A DNA stretch of 64,000 bases, taken from assembly GCA_029204225.1 (NCBI GenBank), contig CM055095.1:61797910-61861909 (forward strand). The letters are read 5' to 3'. The notes beneath the pieces are model-generated. The model saw only the letters and a list, made by a program, of their open reading frames with translations. It did not search any database and had not been told where the DNA came from. Numbering within the stretch: the first letter of the stretch is position 1; every line of letters begins with the position of its first letter. Both the position numbers and the translations under genes were made by a program. Origin of the DNA: Diphasiastrum complanatum (taxonomy: Eukaryota > Streptophyta > Lycopodiopsida > Lycopodiales > Lycopodiaceae). This document shows positions 1 through 12,689 of the stretch, in pieces.

Positions 1-2435
1 CGTTACACAGGATCTTATTGGATGATTTTGCTTGCCCATTACCGCGAGGATAAGAAGGTATACTGGTTGTATGGATCACGAAGAATTTCTCCAACAGGAC
101 CTTGATGGTCTCATTGATGAAATGACTCCCGCGATCGTTGACTCTCTCCACATGGCACCCAAAGCACACAATGATATTTTCATAGAGAAATTTGGCAGTG
201 GTCCTAGCATCAGCTACTCTTACTACCTTGGCTTCGATCCACTTTGGGAGATAGTCGGTGGCCACGATTATGTATCGAGCCTGGGTACTTCTTGCTGCAG
301 GGTGAATTGGACCAATGTAATCTAATCCCCACTTTTCAAATGGTGCTTGGGCTAAGATCGGGTGTAGAAATTCATAATTCAATCTCGTTGGTCTCCTTGT
401 CCTTTGGCACACATCGCACTTCCTTAGGTATTCCTCCGTATCCTTATGAATCGTTGGCCACCAGCATCCTAATTGCATGATCTTGCGAACTGTAATGTCG
501 GATGCAAAATGGCCTCCACCCATGCCTTCATGTGAAAGCGAAATGATCTGGGTGGCCTCATGAGGAAGAATACATCGCTGAAGAATCCCATCTGGTCCTC
601 TTCAGTACAGTTGGCCTGCAATCAACTGATAAGGTCTAGCTTTCAAGATCAATTTTCGCTGATCCAACTTTGGTAGTGATTTGTCTAGTTGGCCTCTCAT
701 CATATATTCAACTATGTCAGTAGCCCATTCCGGTATTGTGTCTATGTAAAATAAGACAACATCGGCCAGCTCATCGTCAAGTTGGAGCGCAACCTCCTTC
801 CCTTTGATACACGACACATGATCTGCCATGTAGTGTTGTTTTCCCTTGCGAACTATCATCCGAAAATCAAACTCTAACAACAGAAGTAGCCATCGAGTGA
901 TTCTACCTGTGTTGCAGGTTTTGTTAACGAGATAGAGCAAGGGTTGATGGTTCGTACAAAAAGCAAAGTGTGTGGCCATCAGGTAGTGCCGAAACTTCTT
1001 AACCGCATATATCATTGTCAGTGCTTCTCTCTCTATGGTTGAATAATTCATTTCTGTATCATTGAGTATTCGGCTTGCAAATCGGATCGGAAAATCCTTT
1101 TTGTGTTCTCGTGGCTGTGTTAAGACTGCTCTAACTGCATACTTCGATGCGTCCATATGCACATGAAACTCAATGGACCAATTGGGCGGACATAGGATTG
1201 GTGCTGAAATCAATGCATCTTTAAGTTTTTGGAAAGCCTTTAGGGCTTTCTCATTCCAATGTGGATCCGTTGTGAGCTTGTAAATTGGTCATGCTAACTC
1301 CACAAAATCTAGAATGAAAATTCTGTAATAGTTAGCGTGACCCATAAAAATGTAGAACTCCCGAATCGTTCTTGGTGGTGGTAGATCAACAATAATCCTG
1401 ATTTTTGATAGGTCTGTGGCGATCCCGTGTCTAGACACTATATGGCCGATAATCAAGCCATGTGTAACCCAAAATTGACATTTTTTTGGATTCAAGGAGA
1501 TCTGGAATTCGCGGCATTTTGTAGCACCTTCTCCAAATTGGATAAGTGTTCAGATTTTGGTCCATGGACGCACAGATCGTCCAAGAAAATTTCCAAAAAT
1601 TTCTACAAATACTCTTTGAATGCTGCCTGCATGACTCGCTGGAAAGTGTTTGGGGCATTGCAAAGTCCCAATGGCATCACCATATAGGCATAGGTTTCTC
1701 ATTCCGTGGCGAATGTTGTCTTATGCTGGTCTTGGGGTGCTATCTTCACTTGGTTGTAACCGCTGAAGCTGTCCAAAAAACTGTAGGCTTCGGCTCTAGC
1801 TACTCGATCAAGGACACTTTCCATAAAGGGTAAAGAAAAATGATCTTTTTTTTGTGACTGCATTTAGCGCCTTCAGATTCACACAGATTCGCATTTTTCA
1901 GTTCTTCTTGGTTACTATAGCTATCGGTGATACCCATTCAGTGTGCTCGATCTTGTAAATGAAATCTGCATCTAACAGCTTCTGCAATTCTTGCTTGATC
2001 AGTTCCGTATAGTCCGGGTTGCAGCGATAGTAACGACTAACCTCCATCCATCAAGGGTATGGTGTGTTGAACTACTATCGGTGGAATGCCCTTCAGATTA
2101 CTGTAATTCCAGGCAAAATAGTCCTTGTACTCCACCAACAATGATCGTAGCCTTTTGAATTGTGTGGGCGTTAACTGCTCTCCCACATGCACTATCTTTT
2201 CTTCTTCACCTAGCTCGACAAGGTTCATTGGTTGTGTTCACGCAGGTCCCTTGAAGACTTGTTCCACTGGTGCCTGACTTTGATCAGGTTCTCACTAGGC
2301 TTGCGACATCATAATTACCACGTCGTCCAAGGTATAATTCTTGAAGGTCTCAGGCATCTCGTGAACTGGTGCTCGTCGAGATTTCTCCTTCAACATATTG
2401 ATCTTAGCCCAACTGGTCATCTTTCCGTCATCTGA
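1..2435 (-). mobile_element. Ty3/gypsy pol fragment (RT, RNase H, integrase), degenerate
   Basis: Minus-strand remnant of a gypsy-type polyprotein running off the left edge. Read 5' to 3' on the minus strand: a linker and RT start around 2228-2037 (KDYFAWNYSNLKGI, then HTIPLMDG), broken RT palm sequence to about 1290 (NPKKCQFWV near its end), an RNase H domain at 1213-602 (DASKYAVRAVLTQ, then MNYSTIEREALTMIYAVKKF and the LLEFDF block), and an integrase at 480-1 with a zinc-binding CDVCQRTRRPTR and core motif KWGLDYIGPIHPAARSTQ near 330-270. Domain order RT-RH-INT is the gypsy order (copia has INT before RT). Several frameshifts and stops, and the RT catalytic segment is scrambled, so it cannot be active. 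No LTR of this element is visible in the window. Confidence 0.88.
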
Positions 2436-2479
2436 GAGTTTCCATGTGTTGTTGCTTTGTATGGTATGCTTAGGCTAGA

Positions 2480-3346
2480 ATCATGTTGTGAGGACTTTAT
2501 ATTCACTCTCTTGCAAACATTGAAAGATTTGTCTTCTTAGAGTCAACACTCTAGAAGTGTACTTGGATTAATAAAGCTTTTTCAAAGCTTCCCAAGCCTC
2601 ACTTGATGAAGTATACTTACCAACTTCGTTGAGAAGTTCATTGGTAACATTCATCTTAACCATATGTAGAGCTCTTTTGGCTCTATTGTCATATCTCAAT
2701 TGTTCTTGTTGTGTTGATGGCCTCTCCTCCAAGCCTACAACAATATCCAAAACATCATTCATCTCAAGAAGTGACTCCATCATCACTTTCCACAATGAAT
2801 AATTGCTTGAGGTAAGCCTACCATTGCTTCCAACATGTATCCACTTGATGTAGCCATATTGCAATGACCTGATCCTTCTCTTCCAACCTGTTCCAATGCA
2901 CAAAGCACTCTTTTAAAATACAACAAATGTTTCCAAAAAGATATGGAACTCTCCATTCTCTTCTAGCACTTATATCAAGCAAATCAATACATAGGATAGT
3001 AAAATCTTGATCAAACTATGATCTATTCTCAATCTAATGACTCTTGCCACTTCCTAAGATTCAAACACACTCAAATGAGAACCTCACAATCTAGAGATCC
3101 AATCAAAATTAGGGTTTTGACAAAATCACAAAAAATTGAAAATTTCAAATTCTATTAAGCGAAGTGTGAAATCAGAATTGATCAAGTATATAAACCTATT
3201 TTGAGTTTTGATCTACAAAAGATCCAATCTACATATGCAAAGAGCTCAATTTTTGAGTAGAAGTCAATCTAGCATGCTTTAGCATTGATATCTCCTCCAA
3301 ATCCTTGATAGATGTGATTGATTCTTTCATAACCTGAAACACAATA
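2480..3346 (-). pseudogene. Ty1/copia gag remnant and leader
   Basis: The open stretch 2903-2568 encodes a copia-type gag N-terminal segment: LTSSNYSLWKVMMESLLEM followed by an LDIVVG segment and a DNRAKRALHMVKMNV segment. This matches the retrotransposon gag pattern (N-Y-x-x-W-K-x-x-M-x-x-x-L) seen in other fragments of this window. The untranslated leader between 2904 and 3346 leads up to a primer-binding site. The fragment ends near 2480, where it abuts the gypsy fragment. The rest of pol is absent, so this is a truncated copy. Confidence 0.75.
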
Positions 3347-3358
3347 GCTCTGATACCA
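3347..3358 (-). promoter_or_regulatory. Primer-binding site (initiator Met tRNA) of a copia element
   Basis: Minus strand reads TGGTATCAGAGC, complementary to the 3' end of plant initiator Met tRNA. It lies two bases inside the LTR that begins at 3361, fixing that LTR as the 5' LTR of a minus-oriented element. Confidence 0.88.
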
Positions 3359-3360
3359 TG

Positions 3361-3679
3361 TGAAGAATTTCAGATCATTAAGATCCAAAACATCCCTTTG
3401 GTCTTTGGTTAGATAGACAAGCAATTCACCAACCTTGCCAATGTAGAAAAATCAACATCTACACTCTGAATGAGATGCAAACTCTAACTTGATCTTGATC
3501 AAACATCAATCAAAACATGAAATGAAGTTGTTGTCCGTACAAAAATAGAAGCTACTGTATTTCACACGTGTGGATCCGAATACAGCATTTAATGAGCATT
3601 CTATACACAAAATTGCAAGATATCACCAATATAGTGCACCAATGGATAGGTGACCCAAAGAGAACCATGTATAAGCATG

Positions 3680-3774
<95 letters not shown>

Positions 3775-3995
3775 TCTCTTCCTATGAGTTCCATCCTTTT
3801 ATAGTAGGTCCAAACCTAATTCTAAACTTTGGTTTCTCTCCATAATGAAAACTACTATTTTTGTGACTAGTTTCAATGTCTCTACTACTCAAATTGAATC
3901 TACCAAAAACTCGTGTTCTACACTTTTCCACACTTTCCAAAAGTGTTTATTCAAATGCCTTTAGACTAATATAACTTTGAAAAGTCAAACTCTGA
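3361..3995 (-). repeat. Copia 5' LTR, family A copy 1
   Basis: Starts (plus reading) TGAAGAATTTCAGATCATT next to the PBS. It is homologous along most of its length to 31,218-31,910 and 44,210-44,750: shared blocks include GAGATGCAAACTCTAA and GCTACTGTATTTCACACGTG. The right boundary near 3995 is approximate, because another LTR fragment begins at about 4035. A long GA tract lies inside. Confidence 0.75.
3684..3771. repeat. (GA)n microsatellite, about 88 bp, inside an LTR
   Basis: Uninterrupted GA dinucleotide tract. The two sister LTR copies carry only a few GA units at the same place (about 31,535-31,548 and 44,463-44,475), so this looks like a local expansion. Confidence 0.97.
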
Positions 3996-4034
3996 TTCTT
4001 GTTGGATTTATCTCCTCTACTCTCCTAAATCCTA

Positions 4035-4506
4035 TTTTAATATGCGTCCATTCATGCTTTTCTTCATTCTGTCTAACTCTCTTGTTGCTCAATCTGGTAA
4101 TCTGTTCTTAGCAAATTATTATCAATCTAGCTATTGACGACTAATATTTAGTCTTGCCTTTCGCAACTGATTCGCGACAGATTATCAGTCGAGCTCAGTC
4201 TAGCTCTTTGCGAATCATTCGCGGCTAATAATTTGTCTAGCTGTTCGTGGCGAATTATTCTTCTAACGTTTTGTTAATGTTTGGCTACGTAATCAGATCG
4301 ACCGTGATTTCTATCACTAACATTCTGTTCATTTCTGATAGGCATAGTCATGCTTAGGGAAAGAGTAATATAGTTCATCCCGTTGCGCACGAACACTTTC
4401 TGTTCGATTCGTTTCTCGTTCGAGTTTCGAGTTCGCTTCTCTTCGTGTTCGTTTTCTTTTTGAGCTATTTTTGTTTCTCACACTCACACCTCCTCTTTCT
4501 CCAACA
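4035..4506 (+). repeat. Partial copia 5' LTR, family B (plus orientation)
   Basis: The 3' portion of the same LTR family as the complete 1.2-kb LTRs at 38,917-40,148 and 41,742-42,960, in the opposite orientation. Shared features are the series of GATTCGCGA-like and CTAGACTGAGCTCGA-like blocks and the terminal CTCCAACA. The left part is missing, so the junction with LTR family A near 4000 is a truncation point. Confidence 0.78.
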
Positions 4507-4520
4507 TGGTATCAGAGCCC
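4507..4520 (+). promoter_or_regulatory. Primer-binding site (initiator Met tRNA)
   Basis: TGGTATCAGAGCCC immediately after the LTR end CCAACA. Confidence 0.9.
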
Positions 4521-4660
4521 ATTTTTGTAGCCTAATAAGCTTCCACAGTACAAAACTATACTAGCATATAGAGTAAATGTCTTCTTGTTCTATAACTCAG
4601 TGCCAGGTTTTCATACTTAAGTCACTGATAGTTTTCCTATCACTTAGACTAATCTTCCAC

Positions 4661-5110
4661 ATGGATTTCCAAGAGAAAGCTAGTCCCATCATGGACAAGC
4701 TTGATGGAGCCAATTACCATATGTGGAGATTTAAGATGAAAATTGTACTAATGGCTAAAGAATTGTATGATGTCGTTATAGGTGTAGAAGGGAAACCCGA
4801 AGCAGATGACGCGGCAATCGTCAGATGGAAGCTGAAGGATGGAAAGGCTTTCGCACTGATCATCCTCAACATTACGGATACCCAGATCCGCCATGTATCT
4901 GAGGCCCAAACATCGAAAGAATTTTGGGACATCTTGAGCACACTATACGAAGTGTGAGATATAGCCTCCAAGCTACATCTCAGGAAGAAATTTTACTCCC
5001 TCAAGATGGCGAATGGTGATTCCCTGCATAATCATATCAATCAATTCACGAACCTGCCAAGGCAAATGGCCGTTGTTGGATCTGTCATAGACGATCAAGA
5101 CACAATGATG
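4661..5110 (+). pseudogene. Copia gag (family B), truncated
   Basis: Begins with MDFQEKASPIMDKLDG and continues with NYHMWRFKMKIVLMAKELYD, the copia gag N-terminal pattern. A stop (TGA) follows near 4955, then the same frame resumes with IASKLHLRKKFYSLKM and HINQFTNLPRQ, the gag helical core. The homologous gag sits on the minus strand at 41,284-40,915. The reading ends abruptly near 5110, where the sequence switches to pol-derived sequence on the opposite strand. Non-functional. Confidence 0.82.
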
Positions 5111-5830
5111 CAGATTGAACTTCAACTTGAAGATCCACTTGGTGTCAATGACCTTTGCATCAGGCGTAGCTTTGACAAGACTCCAAGTCTTGTTCTTCAT
5201 CAATGAATTATACTAAGCATTCATGACAGTGCGCCAGTTGTCTGCATTCAAACTTGACAGTGCTTCTGCTACTGAGGCAGGTTCATCTAACTGATGAATG
5301 CTTGAGGGACATAACAATCAGGCTCATGTTGATGTCAGGCAGATCTTCGAACAAAAGTCAGTTGCTAAGATGATAATTCTCCTTGTTAAGTGCCATGCGT
5401 ATCTTCGATGTTTGTTGGAACAATCGCAAGTCGAGGCCTATCGAAGGTGATGGGAGTCGTTGGAACAAACTCTTGCATTGGCTGGTTCTGCTTGAAGTCA
5501 TAAAATCTATCTTCAAGAAAGATGACATCTCAACTGACTGAGATACGGCTTGATTCAACATCGTAGATTCGATAGGCTTTGTGTGATGTCGAGTATCCGA
5601 TGAAAATACTCCTAGAGCTGGCAAGATCGAGTTTCTTTCTCAGGTCAGAAAGAATCTGCACATAACAAAGACAACCAGACACTTGGAGGTGCTTTAGACT
5701 CAGTTTTTATCCATGAAAGACTTCGAATGGAGTCCTTGAGTCTATTGCTTTAGTGCTTTAATAATTCTGCAGATAACAAGCTTTCAATTTGTCACCTAAG
5801 TGGCAAAAAGCTTGGTAAGGCAAAAAAAAC
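5110..5830 (-). pseudogene. Copia integrase C-terminus / RT start, inverted relative to the gag
   Basis: On the minus strand, about 5640-5400 reads FIGYSTSHKAYRIYDVE (integrase C-terminal core), then a linker (PRLAIVPTNIEDTHGT), then 5203-5110 reads MMKNKTWSLV with the IDTKWIFKLK motif that opens the copia RT. Stops and frameshifts interrupt it. It lies head-to-head with the gag fragment at 4661-5110, so an inversion or template switch joined the two. Confidence 0.75.
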
Positions 5831-5915
5831 AAATCATTATATTAAGTTTTTGATGTTGTCGTTGTACTTGGGACATTTTTTCTAGGCTATAGGTGTGTTT
5901 TTGGGCCATTTGAAG

Positions 5916-6521
5916 ATGGAAAGTGCAAGTGAGTCAATTTTGGACGACGCTAGCAAGTTGGATGGTGTTTCCAACTATAGCATATGGAAATTCAAAATGA
6001 AGAGTATTCTTATGAAAAAATGGCTTTGTGAAAATGTAACAGGCGTGTAACTTAAGCCCAAACACAACTCCAACAGACATGCGGGCCTATGACAAGAAGG
6101 CTCAAAGGACATTGTCCCTAATTAATTTGTCAGTTAAGGACCATGTCATTGCACACATTAGCAAAGCCGTGATAGCAAGGGGTGCTTGAGAAGCACTTAG
6201 AATGCAGTATCAAATGGCAAACTCATTGCGAATAATATTTTTAAGAACCAAGTAGAAAACAATACGCATTGAGGAAGGTGAGAATGCAAGTGCCTACTTT
6301 ACATGCATCAATAAATTAAGAGATCAACTCACTTCTATTGGTGAACCAATATGAGATGCATAATTGGTGAATGGATTGATAGAACCATATCAAGTGTTTG
6401 TTAATGGCATTGCATCGAGGGACATGGTGCTTGTATTTGAAGATCTTCATGACATTGTGTTACAGGAGGAATAGAGATGTGAATTAGTGAAGGCACACCA
6501 ACCATCAACAAAAGATAAGGC

Positions 6522-6525
<4 letters not shown>
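5916..6525 (+). pseudogene. Copia gag, third family, truncated
   Basis: ATG at 5916 opens MESASESILDDASKLDG followed by NYSIWKFKMKSILMKKW, a clear copia gag start. Downstream frames keep gag-like segments (DHVIAHISKA; later CELVKAHQPS near 6480) but contain several frameshifts and stops. The fragment runs into the LTR homology that starts at about 6522. No zinc knuckle or pol follows, so it is a 3'-truncated gag remnant. Confidence 0.72.
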
Positions 6526-7509
<984 letters not shown>

Positions 7510-7515
7510 TTTTTT

Positions 7516-7533
7516 TGGCACCGTTGCCGGGGA
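7516..7533 (+). promoter_or_regulatory. Primer-binding site, tRNA-Asp type (gypsy)
   Basis: TGGCACCGTTGCCGGGGA differs at one base from the perfect complement of plant tRNA-Asp 3' end (TGGCGCCGTTGCCGGGGA). This is the PBS used by Athila/Tat-type Ty3 elements. It follows the LTR end CCAACA after a short T run. Confidence 0.82.
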
Positions 7534-7828
7534 GACGATGCTAAGCTACATTATAGATGGGTTTTATGTTTGTATTTTTCTTGATTTTTCTTATATTTTG
7601 ATAGGCTTTTGACAAGCCCTCAAATTTTTTTCCACTTTTCTGTCATTTTCCTAACTCGCCACTATTTTAGTGCAAACCTAGAGGCTTATCCTGTAATCTC
7701 GGCGAGTCGGGAGCCTGACTCGCACTAACTCGCTGACAGTGTTCTAACTTGTCAGCTTAAATTTTTTCATTTTTTCTCAGCCAATTGACTCGCCATCAGT
7801 ACAAAGTGTCCAATAGCCTCAAAAAAAG

Positions 7829-8540
7829 ATGAAGGATTTGTTTTTGTCATTACATAACTATGGATTAGAGAACGTGTCAGCTGAGAAGCAGCTCAGGTAC
7901 CTATTGAGAGACTTACCCAGATCATTCCAGACAACACTGCTCACGAAAGATCCCGCCATGAACCTCGAAAAGGTGATTGTCGAGATTCGAGAGGAAGTCG
8001 AGGCCAAGAACATCTGGATCACAAAGATGGTTCTGAACAGGCCCTCTACGGCAATAAAGAAAAATCAAAGAAGCAATTTAAGCCTAAGAGGGAGTCCAAT
8101 CAAAGGCAGGATCATGACCAGCAAGTAGAGGGAACCAGCAAAGGCAACTGGAAGACCAAAGGGAGGTCGAAACAACAAGGTGTAGACAAGAAGACTTGTG
8201 TGAGATGTAGAAGAGACGGGCATACAATAGATACCTGCTGGCTCAATCCAAGATTGAGTGTATCCATTGCCACAAGAAGGGTCACGCAGCCATGGATTGC
8301 CGCCAAAACCCGAGAAACAAGTCAGCACAAAACAGACAGGAGAACAATAATAGTTCATCCTATGTCGAGGAGCCCGAGAGCTCGAAAATGGGCGAAGAAA
8401 GAAGGATCAGAAACTGTTCGACCGCCTATATCAACATCTGACACACATGAGGTGATCCTAGATTCAGGATCCACCTCACACTTCGTGATATCAAGACAAA
8501 TCATGTATGATTTCACAAATGTGCAGATCCCTCAAGATTC
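7829..8540 (+). pseudogene. Copia gag C-terminal part with zinc knuckles
   Basis: The frame from 7829 gives gag helices (LRYLLRDLPRSFQTTL). After a frameshift near 8128 it continues with two CCHC-like knuckles around 8190-8300: KTCVRCRRDGHTIDTCW and, in a second frame, CIHCHKKGHAAMDC. Paired knuckles are common in copia gag. The sequence then runs into the protease region. Frameshifts and stops make it a pseudogene. Confidence 0.78.
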
Positions 8541-8570
8541 ATAGTTCTTGGAGATGGATCTAGACATCAA

Positions 8571-9750
8571 GTGAACGATATTGGTTCACTATGGCTCAAC
8601 ACAAATGGCAGAGACAGACGACTCAAAGACGTTCTGTTTGTGCCTACTCTACAACAAGACTTTCTCTCTGTAGCAAGAATAGCAGATGAAGGGATGCGTG
8701 TGACGTTTTCTGACGAAGCATGCAACGTGATTGATGCCAAACCAATACTCTCATCGCTCAAGGCATAAGGAAAGGGAACCTATATCATCTGAAGGTACGC
8801 CTACCTGCAAATCAAGTGCATCAGACTCATGACGACTCGCCAGACACTCTGTGGCACAGAAGACTTTGCCACATGAACTCAATGGCACTTTATCAGGCAA
8901 GCCATCATGGAGCAATAACAAGGGTCAACATCTTGAATACAACCGGTTCGACCACCTGTGATGCATGTTTGAAGGGCAAGATGTCACGCACATCATTCAT
9001 CAAAGACTCCTACAGAACGACAAAGATTCTGGAGCTAGTGCACTCTGACATCTGCGGACCATTCAACGTGATCTCAATAAGAGGTTCAAAGTATTACATA
9101 ACCTTCATTGATGATTATAGCAAATGTGCCAGAGTGTATTTCATTCAGAATAAATCTGAAGCACTTGATAAATTCACAGAATATGTAAATTGGACTGAGA
9201 GATGTACAGGCAACAAAGTGAAGCAGATCAGAACAGATCGAGGTGGCGAATACATCTCGAATCGCTTCATTGACTTCTGCAATGATCATGGCATCATTCA
9301 CAGAAGAACTGCAGCCTACACACCGCAGCACAATGGTGTTGCTGAATGAAAGACAGGACCCTAATGGAAGCAGCCAGATGCATGATGGCCTACTCGAAAG
9401 CTCCAAGGGCACTATGGGCTAAAGCAATAGCTATAGCCGCATACATCCAAAACAGAACGGGCAAGTCTGGTGTTCCTCACACGACACCACATGAGCTGTG
9501 GTGGGGTAGAAAGCCCAACCTGTCTCACGTCAGAATCTTTGGCTGTGCAGCTTATGCACATATTCCTGATAAGCTTTGAAAGACGCTTGATGAGAAAGCC
9601 GAAAAGACATTTCTGGTAGGTTATGACAACAATTCGTCATACTACAGACTCTACATGCCAGACACGAACACTGTGAAAACAGTGAGAGATGTCAGATTCG
9701 ATAAGAGCAGGACAATGGCCAACGACGATCCTGTCAGCTACAAAGTTCTA
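8571..9750 (+). pseudogene. Copia protease tail, gag-pre-integrase and integrase
   Basis: The region 8571-8768 carries the end of protease and linker (VNDIGSLWLNT; LKDVLFVPTLQQDFLSV), followed by an HRRLCHMN histidine-cysteine finger with CDACLKGKM. The integrase core has HSDICGPF, FIDDYSKCARVYF, RTDRGGEYIS and TPQHNGVAE, followed by one stop at 9349 and then RTLMEAARCMM and the HVRIFGCAAYAHIP C-terminal block. Catalytic D, D and the downstream GVAE region are present, but the chain is broken by stops. Confidence 0.85.
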
Positions 9751-10039
9751 GAGAGATAGTACTATGACTTGTTGCCAACGACATAGGGAGCAAAGGACGA
9801 ACACGAAAACGAAGATTTTCGAGTTGTCTCCCATTCGAGCGACGCATCTGACGAAGAAAGATTCAAGAGGCCACCTGCTACCGCGGTTCCTGTAAACCAA
9901 GATGGTTCCGAACTGAGCATAGCAGACAAGGGCAAAGGCATAGTTGTTCCAGGAGGATCTCCCAGAAGATCGACAAGACCATGAAGAGCGCCATCAACAT
10001 ATGTGCCAGGCAGTTCAGCTTCTACATCGGAAGAGCTCT

Positions 10040-11600
10040 GCAGGTTTAGTGGCGAACCACAGACTTTCAAGGAGGCGATTGAAGGTCCAAAAAAGGACAG
10101 ATGGATCCAAGCCATGAACAAAGAGATGGAGTCCATGAGGAAGAACCAGGTATGGACGTGGTGCCACTACCACATAAGTGCAAGACTATCAAATGCAAAT
10201 GGGTCTTCAAACTCAAATATGGATCAGACGGGAATGTAACGAAATACAAGGCAAGACTAGTAGCGAAAGATTTTTCTCAGATACGGTATTGACTACTCTG
10301 AAACCTTCTCTCCTACGTCTGTTATTTGCATATGCAACAGCTTATGGCCTCAGGATCCACATTGTGGATGAGAAGACAGCCTTCTTGCATGGCAAATTAG
10401 ACGAAGAGGTCTATATGGATCAACCCCTAGGATATGTCTCAAATTCACTTCCTGACTATGCATGCAGAATGCATAGAAGCATCTACAATCTGAAAAAATC
10501 AGCCCGACAATGGTACAAGAAGAAAGATCAAGCTCTGAGATCATTAGGATTCAAGCCTTGCTTGGCTGATTCCAATGTATATGTCAGAGTTACAGATGGG
10601 CATATCATCATTGTGGCTGTGTATGTGGACGACACTCTGATACTTTGTAGGAGTGAGCAGCTAATTGCTGAAGTAAAGGCAGACATCTCGAAATATTTCA
10701 AGATCGTGGATCTGGGAGAAGCCAGGTGTTACCTAGGCTTGCAAATTGAAAGGGACTATGAGGGAGGTAAGTTATACCTTCACTAGTCCAAATACACCCA
10801 GAAGATCCTAGAGGACTTTGGGATGCTGAACTACAAAGGAGCGAACACTCAAATGCTCACAGGGACGGTGTTGACGAATGATGACTGTCCAAAGACTAAG
10901 GAAGAGAGAAAACAGATGCAGCTCACACCTAACAGAAAGTTGATAGGATCACTGATGTACCTTGCTGACAATACATGCCCTGATATTGCTTCTGCAGTAT
11001 TCAGGATGAGCCAATTCTGCACAAATCCAGGCTCGACACATTGGAAGACTGCAAAAAAAATTTTGCAATATCTTCAATTAACGAGGGATTATGGCTTGTG
11101 TTATTGTCGTGGTGCAGGCTTCAGGATACTTTCCTACAACGATGCTAGTTGGGCATCTCTCAAGGACGACTGTAAAAGCGTCTCGGGAGAATGGACCATC
11201 GCATGAGGAGTAGCAATTCTCTGGGTCAGCAAGAAGCAAACCGTTGTAGCCCAGTCATCCTTCGAAGCAGAATATGTTGCAGCAGCAAAGATGGCCAACG
11301 AAATAATCTAGTTAAGGCAGTTCCTGGATGAATTGGACGAAACAAGGAACGAGCCCCTAGTCTTGCAGATGGACAACACCTCTGCAATACACATGACGAA
11401 AGATCACGTATTCCATTCCAGAACAAAGCACATTGCGATCAATTACCACTTGATCAGGGATCTAATTGAGAGGAAGCTGCTGTAGACCACCTTCATCGGA
11501 ACGAGGGACATGGTTGCTGACATCTTCACTAAAGCCCTAGACAAAGGACTCTCTGAGAGACAAAGGAGCAGTCTCAGGATCGTAAAGCTATCATGCTTTG
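10040..11600 (+). pseudogene. Copia reverse transcriptase and RNase H
   Basis: RT begins with PQTFKEAIEGPKKDRWIQAM. A frameshift near 10,160 precedes KTIKCKWVFKLKYG, and another near 10,290 precedes AYGLRIHIVDEKTAFLHG. The catalytic YVDDTLIL lies near 10,625. RNase H follows with CPDIASAVFRMSQF, YNDASWASLKDD, VVAQSSFEAEYVAAAKMAN, LQMDNTSAIHMTKD, FHSRTKHI and the terminal RDMVADIFTKAL. The stop at 11,204 and others truncate the protein. Confidence 0.88.
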
Positions 11601-11609
11601 AGAGGGAGC
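11597..11609 (+). promoter_or_regulatory. Polypurine tract of the copia element
   Basis: Purine-rich TTTGAGAGGGAGC directly abuts the TGAAGAAAC start of the 3' LTR at 11,610. This is the expected plus-strand priming site. Confidence 0.75.
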
Positions 11610-12659
11610 TGAAGAAACAAAACGTTTCTTATTACAAAGCCTTGCTAGCTTTCAACCCTCAATCCAACAAAGACATTTGCAAACTCTAAGATCTGGAGAC
11701 ACAAAGCACAAAAAGTTTTGCGAACACAAAAGTCAAAGAGAATGAAGACGAACAGTTTGCGAACACGAAAGTCAAAGCAGACAAAGATGAACGGTTCGTG
11801 AACACGAAAGATTCACGAACGAGAATCTTTTGTGGTCCAGTACGAGAGAAGGCAAACGACCAAAACGAAACCAACGATGGAAATGAAACCTTCTCTTGTC
11901 TGCACGCTCCAAAGAGTACCAGCAAGATCATGTAAGTACCCAAAAGTATAGATATCTGATCTGATGGTATGACGTCAGCAGATACATTTTAGGTCGTGGC
12001 TAATCTGCCACTCTTGTAATTCCCTGATTAGTTGTAGATGTTTAATCACTCTAATCTTAGATTCACATAGAGCGACCATACTTACTGGATGATACTTGAC
12101 ATATAGATCAACATAATACACATATAGTGTAATGTAATAGTCTGATGCTAGTAAGCAATCAAGACGAAATACAGACAACAAGTCCGCCTGCATGCGAGAC
12201 GAGCTTTGTGATTAGGATCCATAGAGATCCAACTGTCTGCTAGTAAAAGCGAGACAATTACTCGTGAGAGAACCGTGTTTCTCCCACGCCAATGCACTGC
12301 GTGGATTTTCATGCAATGCTTGAAAAAAACAGAGGAAGTTCAATATAGATAATTTCTCTTGTTGTGTCTAATCTAGTATGCAAATGTTTTTGTTGTTAAT
12401 CATGTGTCTGAGTTTTTTTTTTCTCGTTCATTTTAATTCCTCACCTTGGTTGAAACTATGTTGAATGCTGCATTAGTTTTATAAACGTAGATCAGCAGAG
12501 CCTGACTACATTCTGGAGGATTGTAGGAGTGATTCAGCTGGCAGTGTCCAGCGATCGGATCTGAACTCCATCCAAGTCGCAAGAGGATCGTGGTTCCTTC
12601 GCGAAAGCTTTGCGACTGCGAAACGCAAATCGCGATACACGAACCCTAATTCCTCATCA
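11610..12659 (+). repeat. Copia 3' LTR, family C
   Basis: 1050 bp beginning TGAAGAAAC and ending CCTCATCA. The reverse complement occurs at 37,885-38,911, where it is followed by a PBS, so the two define both LTR ends independently. A repeated block with GTTCGCGAA-like words near 11,740-11,830 suggests promoter-type repeats in U3. Confidence 0.88.
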
Positions 12660-12689
12660 CCCGGGCCCTCAATTTAGTGAGAAATTAAT

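Larger units (their letters stand above)
7829..12659 (+). mobile_element. Ty1/copia retrotransposon, 5'-truncated, with 3' LTR
   Basis: Plus-strand element with domains in copia order. Gag runs 7829-8400, protease near 8455 (ILDSGSTSHFV), gag-pre-integrase at 8816-8990 (DTLWHRRLCHMNS), and integrase at 9000-9600 (LVHSDICGPF, RTDRGGEYIS, TPQHNGVAE). RT lies at 10,040-10,790 (AYGLRIHIVDEKTAFLHG; catalytic YVDDTLIL) and RNase H at 10,930-11,560 (CPDIASAVFRMSQF; ending RDMVADIFTKAL). A PPT and a 3' LTR follow. More than ten in-frame stops or frameshifts (for example after GVAE and DKL, and in SSFEAEY...II*LRQF) show it is inactive. The 5' LTR and PBS are missing: the left end is truncated near 7800 against the preceding LTR element. 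A minus-strand LTR of the same family lies at 37,885-38,911. Confidence 0.92.

Noticed and set aside
3552-3804. Open frames of RERERE or SLSLSL repeats (also 6,715-6,957 and 58,561-58,800)
   Set aside because: They are translations of GA microsatellites inside LTRs or beside a LINE, with no coding signal.
4507-4520. tRNA gene suggested by Met-tRNA-like matches (also 3,347, 37,871, 41,730 and 63,972)
   Set aside because: Only the 12-14 bases of the tRNA 3' end are present, always next to an LTR. These are primer-binding sites, not tRNA genes.
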